From the IMG/VR virus record IMGVR_UViG_3300021483_000006, positions 1 to 25,388 of that record: 25,388 bases of DNA; one strand, written 5' to 3'. The stretch comes from a virus. A program made the translations under genes and the position numbers. Under the pieces are notes generated by a model, which had not been told where the DNA came from, did not search any database, and saw only the letters and a program-made list of their open reading frames with translations. This document shows, piece after piece, positions 12,198-18,643 of this stretch (position 1 is its first letter; each line of letters starts with the position of its first letter).

Positions 12198-12209
12198 TAG
12201 GGAATTAAA

Positions 12210-12824
12210 ATGGAAAAATGGGAAGAAGCATTAAAAGAAGCCTGTTTATTAGTGCCTATTGAAGTAAATCAAACAGAAGTCTTTAACAGAGTAAGAGAAT
12301 TTTTAAAGCTAAGACAATACGAAACTACTTGTTTAGTTTGTGGAAAAACTATAATTGTGAATAATAAATGGGATTTTAAGAATGCAATTTGTCCTGAATG
12401 TAAAAAAATACGAGACGAAAAACGCAAAGAAAGAGAAGAAAGAGCTGAATTAGAACGCCAAAAAAGAGAAAAAGAAAGACAACATAGAAAACTAGCAAAT
12501 TTTGGGACAGGTAAAAATACTCCAGCTTGTGACTTTTATTTATTATTTGATTTAATAACCGAAAAAGATATAGAAATCTTAACCAGTATGCCTTATAAAA
12601 ATTTTCTTAAAACCCTTTATTGGCGAGTTGTATCTAGATATGTCAAATGGAAAAACCCTACTTGCTCGTTATGTGGTTCAGACCAAAATTTAAATGTTCA
12701 TCATAAAACCTATGAAAATAGAGGGAGAGAATATTTAACATGGAAAAAAGATTTGATAGTGCTATGTGATAATTGCCATAAAAAATTTCATGATATATTT
12801 CAGGAGGAGTTAAATGAGAAATGA
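12210..12824 (+). CDS. HNH endonuclease with N-terminal zinc finger (204 aa)
   Basis: ATG 12210 follows TAGGGAATTAAA. Residues 41-64 hold CLVC and CPEC knuckles, residues 68-95 a strongly charged helix, and residues 152-194 the HNH module: CSLC, then LNVHHKTYE (H164, H165), then DLIVLCDNCHKKFHD (C186, C189, H190, H194). The His pair and the later His are the catalytic and metal ligands of the beta-beta-alpha-metal nucleases, and the two CxxC pairs hold a structural zinc. In phages such enzymes are either homing nucleases or packaging/replication helpers. Lying next to the origin gene and away from the terminase, it may be a homing nuclease or recombination helper. Confidence 0.83.
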   Translation: MEKWEEALKEACLLVPIEVNQTEVFNRVREFLKLRQYETTCLVCGKTIIVNNKWDFKNAICPECKKIRDEKRKEREERAELERQKREKERQHRKLANFGTGKNTPACDFYLLFDLITEKDIEILTSMPYKNFLKTLYWRVVSRYVKWKNPTCSLCGSDQNLNVHHKTYENRGREYLTWKKDLIVLCDNCHKKFHDIFQEELNEK

Positions 12825-13971
12825 AATAAATGAACAATGTAAAAAACTAATTGGCGTTGAACTTCCTGGTAATACTGTCCCTTTAAGTTGGTATAGATAT
12901 ATAAAAACTGAAAAAGGAACAGTAAATCATGTAGCTATAACATTATTGGCGGACATTGTTTTTTGGTATAGGCCAGTTGAAGAAAGAAATCCAGAAACAG
13001 GTGAACCAATTGGTTATAGACAAAAGTTCAAAGCTGATAAATTACAAAAGAATTACCAGTCTTATGTGGATTTATTTGGCTTTACAAAAATACAAGTTAA
13101 AAGAGCCTTTGATGATTTAGTAAGATTAAAACTTATCAAAAGAGAATTTAAAACAATAGAAACTAACGAAGGGTTAAAATTTTCAAATGTCATGTTTATA
13201 GAACCAATTATTGATAATGTCCTTAAAATTACATACGACCAACGCAAATCTAAAAAAACCTCCTCTTTACCTCAAAATAACCACCTTCCTACTTCAGAAT
13301 CACCACCTCCTAACTCCGAAGTAAATACCTCTTTACTTCAAAGTAACCACCCCCCTACTTCAAAGTTACCACCTCCTTCTCCTGAAGTTAAGACAAATAC
13401 AGAGAATACTACAGAGAATACTACAGAGAATACTACAAATATAAAATCTTCTTTAAATAATTCTTTTAGTAATAATAAAAAAAATAATATAAATAATAAA
13501 CTATATAGCTCTAAACATTCAAATAAGAAAAGTGAATTCATCAGTGGAAAAGAAAAACCAAATTCACCTACTCCTAAAAACAACTCACCTAGCTATAAAC
13601 CACCAGATAATTTATCACCAGAAAACATTAAAAAGCAAAGAATTTTATTTGAAAAGTTTTGGTTAAAGTATCCTAGAAAAGTGAACAAAGTAGGAGCTTT
13701 AGCAGAGTGGTTAAAGATAAATCCTGATGAAGCCTTATTCAACCAAATAATGGAAGGCTTAGAAAATTATTTAAAATATGAATGGCCTAATATGGAACTA
13801 GAATATATAATATATCCAAGCACCTTCCTTGCTCAACGGCGGTGGGAAGATAAACCAGGGGTTCAATATTCTAGACCTGAAAAAGTCTGGGCAACTGGTG
13901 AGGAAGAAAAAGACGGGCTGTATGATAGCCACATTAAGCCTTTTGTTTCAGGCGTTTTAAAGGATGTTTAG
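12814..13971 (+). CDS. Replisome organiser / replication initiator (385 aa)
   Basis: ATG 12814 overlaps the HNH gene by 11 bases and follows CAGGAGGAGTTAA. The N-terminal domain (1-140) has the layout of phage replication initiators with a winged helix (VNHVAITLLADIVFWYRP, then LFGFTKIQVKRAFDDLVRLK and LIKREF). Residues 145-270 are a low-complexity linker encoded by the iteron array and AT-rich DNA. The C-terminal domain (about 276-345: FEKFWLKYPRKVNKVGALAE, then IIYPSTFLAQRRWED) matches the helicase-loading half of phage replisome organisers. The protein should bind the origin inside its own gene and recruit the helicase, probably the 16449 product. Confidence 0.82.
   Translation: MRNEINEQCKKLIGVELPGNTVPLSWYRYIKTEKGTVNHVAITLLADIVFWYRPVEERNPETGEPIGYRQKFKADKLQKNYQSYVDLFGFTKIQVKRAFDDLVRLKLIKREFKTIETNEGLKFSNVMFIEPIIDNVLKITYDQRKSKKTSSLPQNNHLPTSESPPPNSEVNTSLLQSNHPPTSKLPPPSPEVKTNTENTTENTTENTTNIKSSLNNSFSNNKKNNINNKLYSSKHSNKKSEFISGKEKPNSPTPKNNSPSYKPPDNLSPENIKKQRILFEKFWLKYPRKVNKVGALAEWLKINPDEALFNQIMEGLENYLKYEWPNMELEYIIYPSTFLAQRRWEDKPGVQYSRPEKVWATGEEEKDGLYDSHIKPFVSGVLKDV
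13245..13395. repeat. 22-bp iteron array inside the initiator gene: predicted replication origin
   Basis: 19-base units with the consensus YTACTTCAAAGTWACCACC start at 13267, 13289, 13333 and 13355. A diverged unit at 13311 matches at 14 of 19 positions, and partial copies lie at 13245 and 13377. All are exactly in a 22-base phase, about two helical turns. Because 22 is not a multiple of 3, each copy is read in a different frame, so the repeat is conserved as DNA and not as protein. Confidence 0.8.
13399..13434. repeat. 12-bp tandem repeat, three copies
   Basis: ACAGAGAATACT is repeated exactly three times, directly after the iteron array. It encodes TENT-type repeats in the linker of the initiator and can expand or contract without a frameshift. 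Confidence 0.9.
13436..13515. other. AT-rich candidate DNA-unwinding element
   Basis: About 80 bases are nearly all A and T (for example AATAATATAAATAATAAACT), next to the iterons and inside the linker-coding part of the initiator gene. Iterons followed by an easily melted AT stretch is the classical origin layout. Confidence 0.6.
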
Positions 13972-13980
13972 GAGAAAATT

Positions 13981-14166
13981 ATGGACTACAAAATAGCTTT
14001 TGAAGTTGCTTTAAAATGGCTTCATCACGAGGTTTATAAGGATATTACAAACGAAATTAATTACAATGAAGCTCTAAAGAACAACGACTATTGCCCAGAA
14101 TATATCCAAGATTTAAAACTTCTCAGAAGGGCTTATTTAGATTTAAGGAGAGATAACCATGAATGA
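13981..14166 (+). CDS. Hypothetical helical protein (61 aa)
   Basis: ATG 13981 follows TTAGGAGAAAATT, ten bases after the initiator gene. The product starts MDYKIAFEVALKWLHHEVYK and is helical and charged. Its stop overlaps the next start. Family not recognised; co-transcription with the initiator suggests a replication accessory role at most. Confidence 0.72.
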   Translation: MDYKIAFEVALKWLHHEVYKDITNEINYNEALKNNDYCPEYIQDLKLLRRAYLDLRRDNHE

Positions 14167-14353
14167 TTTTATACCTCTAGAAGGCAAAGAAGATATAGAG
14201 AATTTCATTGTATTAAAATTCAATCCTTCTAGTATTATATCTACATTCCAATATACTTATATTTTATGGAAGTTAGCTAAGGCTGGACGGTTAGAAGAAG
14301 AATTGAACAAACGAATATTAGAGAAAATAGAAAAATATAAAAAAAAGAGATAA
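14159..14353 (+). CDS. Hypothetical protein (64 aa)
   Basis: ATG 14159 follows AAGGAGAGATAACC and overlaps the previous gene by 8 bases. The segment YTYILWKLAKAGRLEEEL (about 38-55) with its basic tail faintly resembles the end of the 17416 product (YFIYKLAKEGKVKLPKGRKR). Function unknown. Confidence 0.72.
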   Translation: MNDFIPLEGKEDIENFIVLKFNPSSIISTFQYTYILWKLAKAGRLEEELNKRILEKIEKYKKKR

Positions 14354-14356
14354 ACC

Positions 14357-14557
14357 ATGCAAAAAATTAAGCGAGAAATAGCAAAACTAATTTCTAATTC
14401 AGGGGATTGTTGTGGTGCTACTTGGGAAGAATTGGAGAAAATAGATAAACTTATTAATCTTTTTAAGTCCTATGCTCGTTCAGTGGTGCCTAAAAGTATA
14501 AAAGTTAGAAAATTATCAGAGGACAAAAACAATGCACAACCCAGACAGCAGGCTTGA
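14357..14557 (+). CDS. Hypothetical protein (66 aa)
   Basis: ATG 14357 lies three bases after the previous stop with only a weak AGAGA ribosome site, so coupling is likely. The product (MQKIKREIAKLISNSGDCCG start) is basic and helical with a CC pair. Its last 26 bases overlap the next gene in another frame. Family not recognised. Confidence 0.65.
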   Translation: MQKIKREIAKLISNSGDCCGATWEELEKIDKLINLFKSYARSVVPKSIKVRKLSEDKNNAQPRQQA

Positions 14558-15074
14558 AATCTTTAAGGACATTGCCAAACAAAATGATGTGGTGGTTCAT
14601 GAGAAAGAAATGATGAGACTAATCACTATTAGCGACGATTATACAGATTTGGAATTTATTGAGGCAGTAGAAAACTTTTGCAAGTTAAGAGGCAGAAAGA
14701 ATTGCTTTGCCGCCTTTTGTCTTTTTCTATATGACAAATTGAAAAAAGGGATACTTTCCTCTCAACAAGTCATAAACAAAGTAAGAATTAAATACCACCA
14801 TGAACATCCAGAAGAACCTCAACCAACCCCTTATGACAGATTTAAAATAAAAGATTGTAAACTACCTAATCCAAATGATATGGAATATAATGCACTGTTA
14901 CGAGTAATGAATGCCTATAATTATAATAAGCCTTACACAATTAGTTCTTCCGATAGCGAAATAGCAACGAAATGGTGGAGGCAATTAAGAAAAGCAAATT
15001 ATTTTATAACAGGCGTTAAAATCACTCAGGAAGGGAAAAAAATTATTCTTAAAAAAATTAGACCAAAGGGTTGA
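14532..15074 (+). CDS. Hypothetical protein of the replication operon (180 aa)
   Basis: ATG 14532 follows CAGAGGACAAAAACA inside the end of the previous gene. Residues 1-75 (EKEMMRLITISDDYTDLEFI, then FCKLRGRKNCFAAFCLFLYD) look helical. The C-terminal 70 residues (about 118-180: MEYNALLRVMNAY then IATKWWRQLRKANYF) look like a small winged-helix-type domain. It is the last gene before the promoter at 15071, whose -35 box overlaps its stop region. Function unknown, perhaps a DNA-binding accessory protein. Confidence 0.75.
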   Translation: MHNPDSRLEIFKDIAKQNDVVVHEKEMMRLITISDDYTDLEFIEAVENFCKLRGRKNCFAAFCLFLYDKLKKGILSSQQVINKVRIKYHHEHPEEPQPTPYDRFKIKDCKLPNPNDMEYNALLRVMNAYNYNKPYTISSSDSEIATKWWRQLRKANYFITGVKITQEGKKIILKKIRPKG

Positions 15075-15099
15075 CAAAATAAATTAGTTGTTTTATTAT
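15071..15099 (+). promoter_or_regulatory. Sigma70 promoter with shared operator
   Basis: TTGACA (15071-15076), a 17-base spacer and TATTAT (15094-15099). The 18-mer ACAAAATAAATTAGTTGT (15074-15091) lies in the same register as the operators in the promoters at 1706 and 5691 and keeps the outer ACAA and TTGT. Confidence 0.85.
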
Positions 15100-15118
15100 A
15101 AACAACATGGAGGAGACA

Positions 15119-15157
15119 ATGGCATTCAGATTAGATTTTTTATTGGATTATAAATAG
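15119..15157 (+). CDS. 12-residue leader-like peptide
   Basis: ATG 15119 has a perfect GGAGGAGACA site about 12 bases after the predicted transcription start. It encodes MAFRLDFLLDYK and stops at 15155-15157. A strong ribosome site spent on 12 codons suggests a leader peptide or a remnant of a larger gene. The next start, 15166, has no ribosome site of its own. Confidence 0.4.
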   Translation: MAFRLDFLLDYK

Positions 15158-15165
15158 AAATAAAA

Positions 15166-15321
15166 ATGAAAGGCCAATTTGAAATCAGGTATCTAATAAA
15201 CAGCTCATCCGCTCTCAGACGCACATATTTCAACGCTGAGCCAGTTTCTACCTCAAAGACATATAAAAGTATGTCTAGGCCATTAAACCTTGCTCAGAAA
15301 CAAAATATGGCGGAGTTTTAA
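15166..15321 (+). CDS. Possible small protein (51 aa)
   Basis: An open frame of 51 codons runs from ATG 15166 to TAA 15321 and touches the next gene's ATG. There is no ribosome site; re-initiation after the 12-residue leader is possible. The product (MKGQFEIRYLINSSSALRRT start, Ser/Lys-rich middle) is unlike any family I know. A 7-bp hairpin (AGACATA/TATGTCT, 15257-15276) lies inside. The frame could be fortuitous. Confidence 0.35.
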   Translation: MKGQFEIRYLINSSSALRRTYFNAEPVSTSKTYKSMSRPLNLAQKQNMAEF

Positions 15322-15477
15322 ATGAAGACTTTTATAGAAGTATATAAAGGCTATAAAATCTTTTTAAAAAATAAAAGATATACAGCTACAAAGAACGAGA
15401 CGGTATCTATTTCAGCAGAAAGTTTAGATGATATTAAAAAAATAATAGATGAAATTGAAAAGGATGAAACAGAATAA
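15322..15477 (+). CDS. Small hypothetical protein (51 aa)
   Basis: ATG 15322 follows GGCGGAGTTTTAA. The product has a beta-rich N-terminal half (MKTFIEVYKGYKIFLKNKRY) and an acidic helical end (SLDDIKKIIDEIEKDETE), which looks like a folded small protein. Family not recognised. Confidence 0.65.
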   Translation: MKTFIEVYKGYKIFLKNKRYTATKNETVSISAESLDDIKKIIDEIEKDETE

Positions 15478-15543
15478 TATATTATATTTATTACTACTAC
15501 CCCCGATACATTTTGAGCAGAATTTTAAAAGGTGTTTTTAAAA

Positions 15544-15678
15544 ATGGTATATTGGATACTTAGCACGAGTGGTGAAATTCAAAGTTTGAATAACGAAGTA
15601 AAATTGGTTAATTTTTTAATGAATTGTAGAGAGGTTAGCAAATTCAAACTTTTTCACGTAATTAAATTATTTTATTGA
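15544..15678 (+). CDS. Small hypothetical protein (44 aa)
   Basis: ATG 15544 has only a weak AAAGGTG site upstream. The product starts MVYWILSTSGEIQSLNNEVK and ends FHVIKLFY; its stop is followed after one base by the next start. The perfect palindrome ATTCAAAgTTTGAAT (15577-15591) lies in the coding part and might be a regulator site. Moderate support only. Confidence 0.5.
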   Translation: MVYWILSTSGEIQSLNNEVKLVNFLMNCREVSKFKLFHVIKLFY

Positions 15679-15679
15679 A

Positions 15680-15967
15680 ATGACACGGCAAATTGTCGGC
15701 ATTAAATACATCAAGAGAACATCTGAGACTTGCCCCAGCCAATGGGAAGTAAAGCTAATGGATGGTAGGATGGTCTATGTAAGATATAGATGGGGAATAT
15801 TAAGTATCAGAGTATCTTCAAAAAAAACTGATAATATCATGGATGCCGTAAATGGTAAAGAAATCATTGGGGGAAAATTAGGGACAGGCTTTGATAGCTT
15901 TTTGGATGATGATGTTATGAAACAGTATTTGAAAAGAGCTTTAGAGAAATTAGCAAATGAAATGTAA
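15680..15967 (+). CDS. Hypothetical protein (95 aa)
   Basis: ATG 15680 lies one base after the previous stop, with no separate ribosome site, implying coupling. Residues 1-48 are a run of beta strands (WEVKLMDGRMVYVRYRWGIL) and the C-terminus is a charged helix. It resembles short beta-barrel-plus-helix phage proteins of unknown role. Confidence 0.75.
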   Translation: MTRQIVGIKYIKRTSETCPSQWEVKLMDGRMVYVRYRWGILSIRVSSKKTDNIMDAVNGKEIIGGKLGTGFDSFLDDDVMKQYLKRALEKLANEM

Positions 15968-15987
15968 ATAGTATAAGGAGATTTAAA

Positions 15988-16200
15988 ATGGAACAACCTT
16001 TTAAAGTAGGAGACATTGTGAAGATTTTGCCCTGCCCTATCGCAAAGATATATGATATTGAAGACATGCTAGCAAAAGTAATTAAAATAACCGAACATTC
16101 AATCAAGGTGAAACTATTGAATAATATATATTTTGAAGACTGTGATACATTTTATTTGCATCCAATGGAATTAAAAAAGATTAAAGGAGATGAAAAATAA
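15988..16200 (+). CDS. KOW/SH3-like small protein, paralog of 23199 gene (70 aa)
   Basis: ATG 15988 follows TAAGGAGATTTAAA. The product shares with the 23199 gene the opening FKVGD-x-V-x-ILP, then K-[IL]-[YF]-DI, an A-x-V strand and a closing FYL-x3-E-[LV]-KK. It is probably a five-stranded KOW/SH3-like barrel of the kind used to bind RNA, DNA or proteins. It is the gene before the repressor operator region. Confidence 0.75.
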   Translation: MEQPFKVGDIVKILPCPIAKIYDIEDMLAKVIKITEHSIKVKLLNNIYFEDCDTFYLHPMELKKIKGDEK

Positions 16201-16203
16201 ACA

Positions 16204-16253
16204 TTATTTCAATTTATTAAGCAAACTTGAAATAAAAGAAAAACTTATTTCAA
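16204..16253. promoter_or_regulatory. Operator region: three TTATTTCAA half-sites
   Basis: TTATTTCAA occurs at 16204-16212 and 16245-16253, and its reverse complement TTGAAATAA at 16227-16235. The spacings put the copies roughly 18 and 23 bases apart, and the last ends 19 bases before the ribbon-helix-helix gene at 16272. Autoregulation by that protein is the natural reading. Confidence 0.6.
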
Positions 16254-16271
16254 TAAAGGAGGGTAAAGCGA

Positions 16272-16424
16272 ATGAAAATGCAACGAGGAAGAAATACCAC
16301 GGTAACAGTTTCTCTACCTCTTGATTACTTGGTAAGGATTGACAAAGAGTGTGAGAAAAAAGATGTCAATCGGAGTTACATAATAAGGCAGGCATTGAAA
16401 CAGTATTTTAAAATCAAAGACTAA
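16272..16424 (+). CDS. Ribbon-helix-helix (CopG/Arc-like) DNA-binding protein (50 aa)
   Basis: ATG 16272 follows AAAGGAGGGTAAAGCGA. The product has the complete fold in 50 residues: a basic beta strand RGRNTTVTVSLPLDY (5-19), then helix one (LVRIDKECEKKDV), the turn NRS and helix two (YIIRQALKQYFKI). RHH proteins bind as dimers with the paired strands in the major groove. Three copies of a 9-base half-site lie immediately upstream, so it is probably self-repressing. It sits directly before the DnaB-like ATPase gene and may control it. Confidence 0.85.
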   Translation: MKMQRGRNTTVTVSLPLDYLVRIDKECEKKDVNRSYIIRQALKQYFKIKD

Positions 16425-16448
16425 AAGTGACATCTGGACTTACGCTAA

Positions 16449-17384
16449 ATGGCACAGCGAGGCTCTGTTTTAAAGTTGGTCTTGGAGTATTTGGACAGTT
16501 TTCAAGACCATGACGGTGAATTTGTTTTTACCATTAAAGAGATGATGCAAACTCTTGGATTAAGTAGTAGCCAATATTCAACGGCGTATAAGATACTAAA
16601 TAAAGCCGTGGAGTTTGGTAAAGTAGAAAAGGTTAATTCAAGAGACTATCGCATTATCAAACACACCACACCTACTGCCTTTGAAGATATGTTGAAGCCT
16701 GAACTTAAAATACCTTTACCATTTGGCATAGGATACAAATGTTTATTATTTCCTTCAGATATAATTTTGATATATGCAAGTTATGGACAAGGCAAATCTT
16801 ATTTTGCTATAAACATTGCTCTTTTTTATTTACAAAGAGGACTGCCTGTTCATTATTACTATTCTGAATGCAAAGAAAATATTGCTTATCGGTTTGCTAA
16901 ACTAGTTGATGTAGAACAAATGATTGAATGGGAAGAACAAGGAAAGGTTAGATTTATCCCTATTACAGATCCGTTTATGAAGCCTTTAGCAATAAGCAAA
17001 AACAGCATAATCATTTGGGATTGGGCAGATTTGACAGGTAGGTATGATAGAGTAAATAAGTTTATTCGTAAGTTACAGGAAGGACACAAAAGCTTAATCT
17101 TTCTATTCTGGCAGGCCAGAGAGGAATATGGAAAATTGAAACCTTATGGTAGAGAAAGCTCACTACAGCGTCCTGCTTATGGCTTTGAAATCTTGTATGA
17201 CGGTGAAGATAAAAAGAGAGAATATCCAATCTTACAATTTACCAAAGTTAGGCAGAGTGAATTTTATACAGAAGGAAAAGAGATTTATTTGAAATTTGAA
17301 GAAAATGGCCGTTTGGTTCATTTAGAAGGATGCCATCATAAAGGGCAGTTGAAAGAGATATTAAGGGAAGGAGAGGATAACTAA
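16449..17384 (+). CDS. Winged-helix + DnaB/RecA-like P-loop ATPase, probable replicative helicase (311 aa)
   Basis: Residues 1-72 look like a winged helix (SVLKLVLEYLDSF, MMQTLGLSSSQYSTAYKILN). Residues 100-300 follow the DnaB-type core in order: Walker A ASYGQGKS (110-117), the strand HYYYSECKENIAYRFAKL whose E140 takes the place of the DnaB catalytic Glu, Walker B SIIIWDWADL (D191), the sensor LFWQAR (Q222), and the final strand ILQFTKVRQSEFYTEG. DnaB proteins usually have an all-helical N-terminal domain and about 450 residues; here a winged helix replaces it. A RecA/Sak4-type recombinase is the alternative. The start ATG has no ribosome site and lies 24 bases after the repressor gene. Confidence 0.72.
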   Translation: MAQRGSVLKLVLEYLDSFQDHDGEFVFTIKEMMQTLGLSSSQYSTAYKILNKAVEFGKVEKVNSRDYRIIKHTTPTAFEDMLKPELKIPLPFGIGYKCLLFPSDIILIYASYGQGKSYFAINIALFYLQRGLPVHYYYSECKENIAYRFAKLVDVEQMIEWEEQGKVRFIPITDPFMKPLAISKNSIIIWDWADLTGRYDRVNKFIRKLQEGHKSLIFLFWQAREEYGKLKPYGRESSLQRPAYGFEILYDGEDKKREYPILQFTKVRQSEFYTEGKEIYLKFEENGRLVHLEGCHHKGQLKEILREGEDN

Positions 17385-17385
17385 A

Positions 17386-17415
17386 ATGTGTTACAAAATA
17401 TGTAAGGAGAGATAA
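17386..17415 (+). CDS. Nine-residue minigene
   Basis: ATG 17386 is preceded by GGAGAGGATAACTAA and encodes MCYKICKER, ending in a TAA that abuts the next ATG at 17416. The ribosome site of that next gene (AAGGAGAG) lies within it. It may be a translational coupler; a chance frame is equally possible. Confidence 0.3.
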   Translation: MCYKICKER

Positions 17416-17679
17416 ATGGCTTCAGTAGATATTGTATTGAATAATGTTTTTTATATGATTGAATATTCTTTAGTAACAGGAGAAATTAAAGACTTTATAA
17501 AAATAAATATACTTAATAGAGAAAGAGTAAAGGTTACTAATGAAAAAGAAAAAATGCTGGTTATATATGAAATAATAAAAGCCCAATCGCAAGATAAATT
17601 TATTCCTGGATATTCATATTTTATTTATAAGTTAGCTAAAGAAGGGAAAGTAAAATTGCCAAAAGGGAGAAAAAGATGA
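17416..17679 (+). CDS. Hypothetical protein (87 aa)
   Basis: ATG 17416 follows GTAAGGAGAGATAA. The product (MASVDIVLNNVFYMIEYSLV start) is alpha/beta, with a basic C-terminus KLAKEGKVKLPKGRKR that resembles the end of the 14159 product. Stop and next start overlap (ATGA). Function unknown. Confidence 0.75.
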   Translation: MASVDIVLNNVFYMIEYSLVTGEIKDFIKINILNRERVKVTNEKEKMLVIYEIIKAQSQDKFIPGYSYFIYKLAKEGKVKLPKGRKR

Positions 17680-18197
17680 TTGAATATAAAGCTAAATATA
17701 AAATAATTAATATTGATGTAGCAGGAATAAAAGAAAATAGAGAAAAGAAAAGAAAAGAAATAAAAAAAGATGGTATAGATATTTTAAATATTATACGAAT
17801 GGATATAGATTTCTTTTTACATTATCACAAATTCTCACTAGAAGAAATTGTAACAAAATTAAAAAGAGCATTTCATATTTGGATTCTAAATAACTATTAT
17901 CTTTCTGATTTACCAAAACTTAAAGAAGAAATTGAAAATACTATTAATGACCTTTCTAAAAAGTATTTTAGTTATAGTAAAAAAGCGGATATGTGGATAA
18001 TTAACCGCTCCTCAGTCAACTCAATCAAACTTATATTTAATAAAAATGGGAAAATAGAATTTCTTTATTATTCAGATTATTATTTGAGTAGCATAAAGTT
18101 TGATGTTACAAATGATGAGATATTTCAAGCATTGAAATATTATTTAGAACCCAAAAAAGAAGAATTAAGTAATGATTATTTATATTCCCTATTATAA
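17676..18197 (+). CDS. Hypothetical protein (173 aa)
   Basis: ATG 17676 overlaps the previous stop and follows AAAGGGAGAAAAAG. The product has a Lys/Glu-rich segment near residues 20-35, a long helical middle and a beta-rich end (IKLIFNKNGKIEFLYYSDYY). It is very AT-rich in codon choice. Family not recognised. Confidence 0.75.
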   Translation: MIEYKAKYKIINIDVAGIKENREKKRKEIKKDGIDILNIIRMDIDFFLHYHKFSLEEIVTKLKRAFHIWILNNYYLSDLPKLKEEIENTINDLSKKYFSYSKKADMWIINRSSVNSIKLIFNKNGKIEFLYYSDYYLSSIKFDVTNDEIFQALKYYLEPKKEELSNDYLYSLL

Positions 18198-18211
18198 AAA
18201 AGGAGAAATAA

Positions 18212-18643
18212 ATGAAAGATACTCGGAGAAAGAAAGGACTAGCCTTCCAAGACTGGATTAAAAAATGGCTTGAGGAGATGGGTTGGGTTGTTCATAACCA
18301 GAAACCTGTAGGCAGAATGATTGTTACAAAAGACAAATTTGGCAAGAAGAAGCAAATCTATATCAGCCAACGAAACGATATATTTGGTTGTGTGGATTTA
18401 ATCGCCAAAAAAGAGAATAAGCCTACCTTATGGATACAAGCTACCCTTCATACAGGGCTGGGTGAGAAAAAGAAAGCCTTGCAAACAGTGCCTTGGGGTA
18501 AAGAAGATATGGTGCAAGTATGGGTCAAAAGAGAAGACGGGCATGTGGATATATTTATATTGGGATGTGATAGTTTACATTTAATTGGGAAAATAATTAA
18601 AAGAAAGTTTTATAAAGGAGAAAATGTGGTATGGGAGTTTTAA
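18212..18643 (+). CDS. Holliday-junction-resolvase-like PD-(D/E)XK nuclease (143 aa)
   Basis: ATG 18212 follows AAAAAAGGAGAAATAA. Residues 5-25 (RRKKGLAFQDWIKKWLEEMG) match the first helix of archaeal-type resolvases. Residues 55-77 read NDIFGCVDLIAK then WIQAT, giving the catalytic pattern D56 ... D62 ... Q76 in place of the more usual E-x-K, a substitution known in phage members. The enzyme would trim or resolve branched replication and recombination intermediates before packaging. It follows the ATPase in the replication operon. Confidence 0.75.
   Translation: MKDTRRKKGLAFQDWIKKWLEEMGWVVHNQKPVGRMIVTKDKFGKKKQIYISQRNDIFGCVDLIAKKENKPTLWIQATLHTGLGEKKKALQTVPWGKEDMVQVWVKREDGHVDIFILGCDSLHLIGKIIKRKFYKGENVVWEF

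Noticed and set aside
13338-13583. Minus-strand open frame of 81 codons opposite the iteron region
   Set aside because: It arises from the repetitive, stop-poor complement of the linker; no ribosome site and low-complexity Leu/Phe product.
16347-16353. TTGACA-like word inside the ribbon-helix-helix gene
   Set aside because: It encodes part of helix one (IDKE) and has no acceptable -10 box at the right distance.
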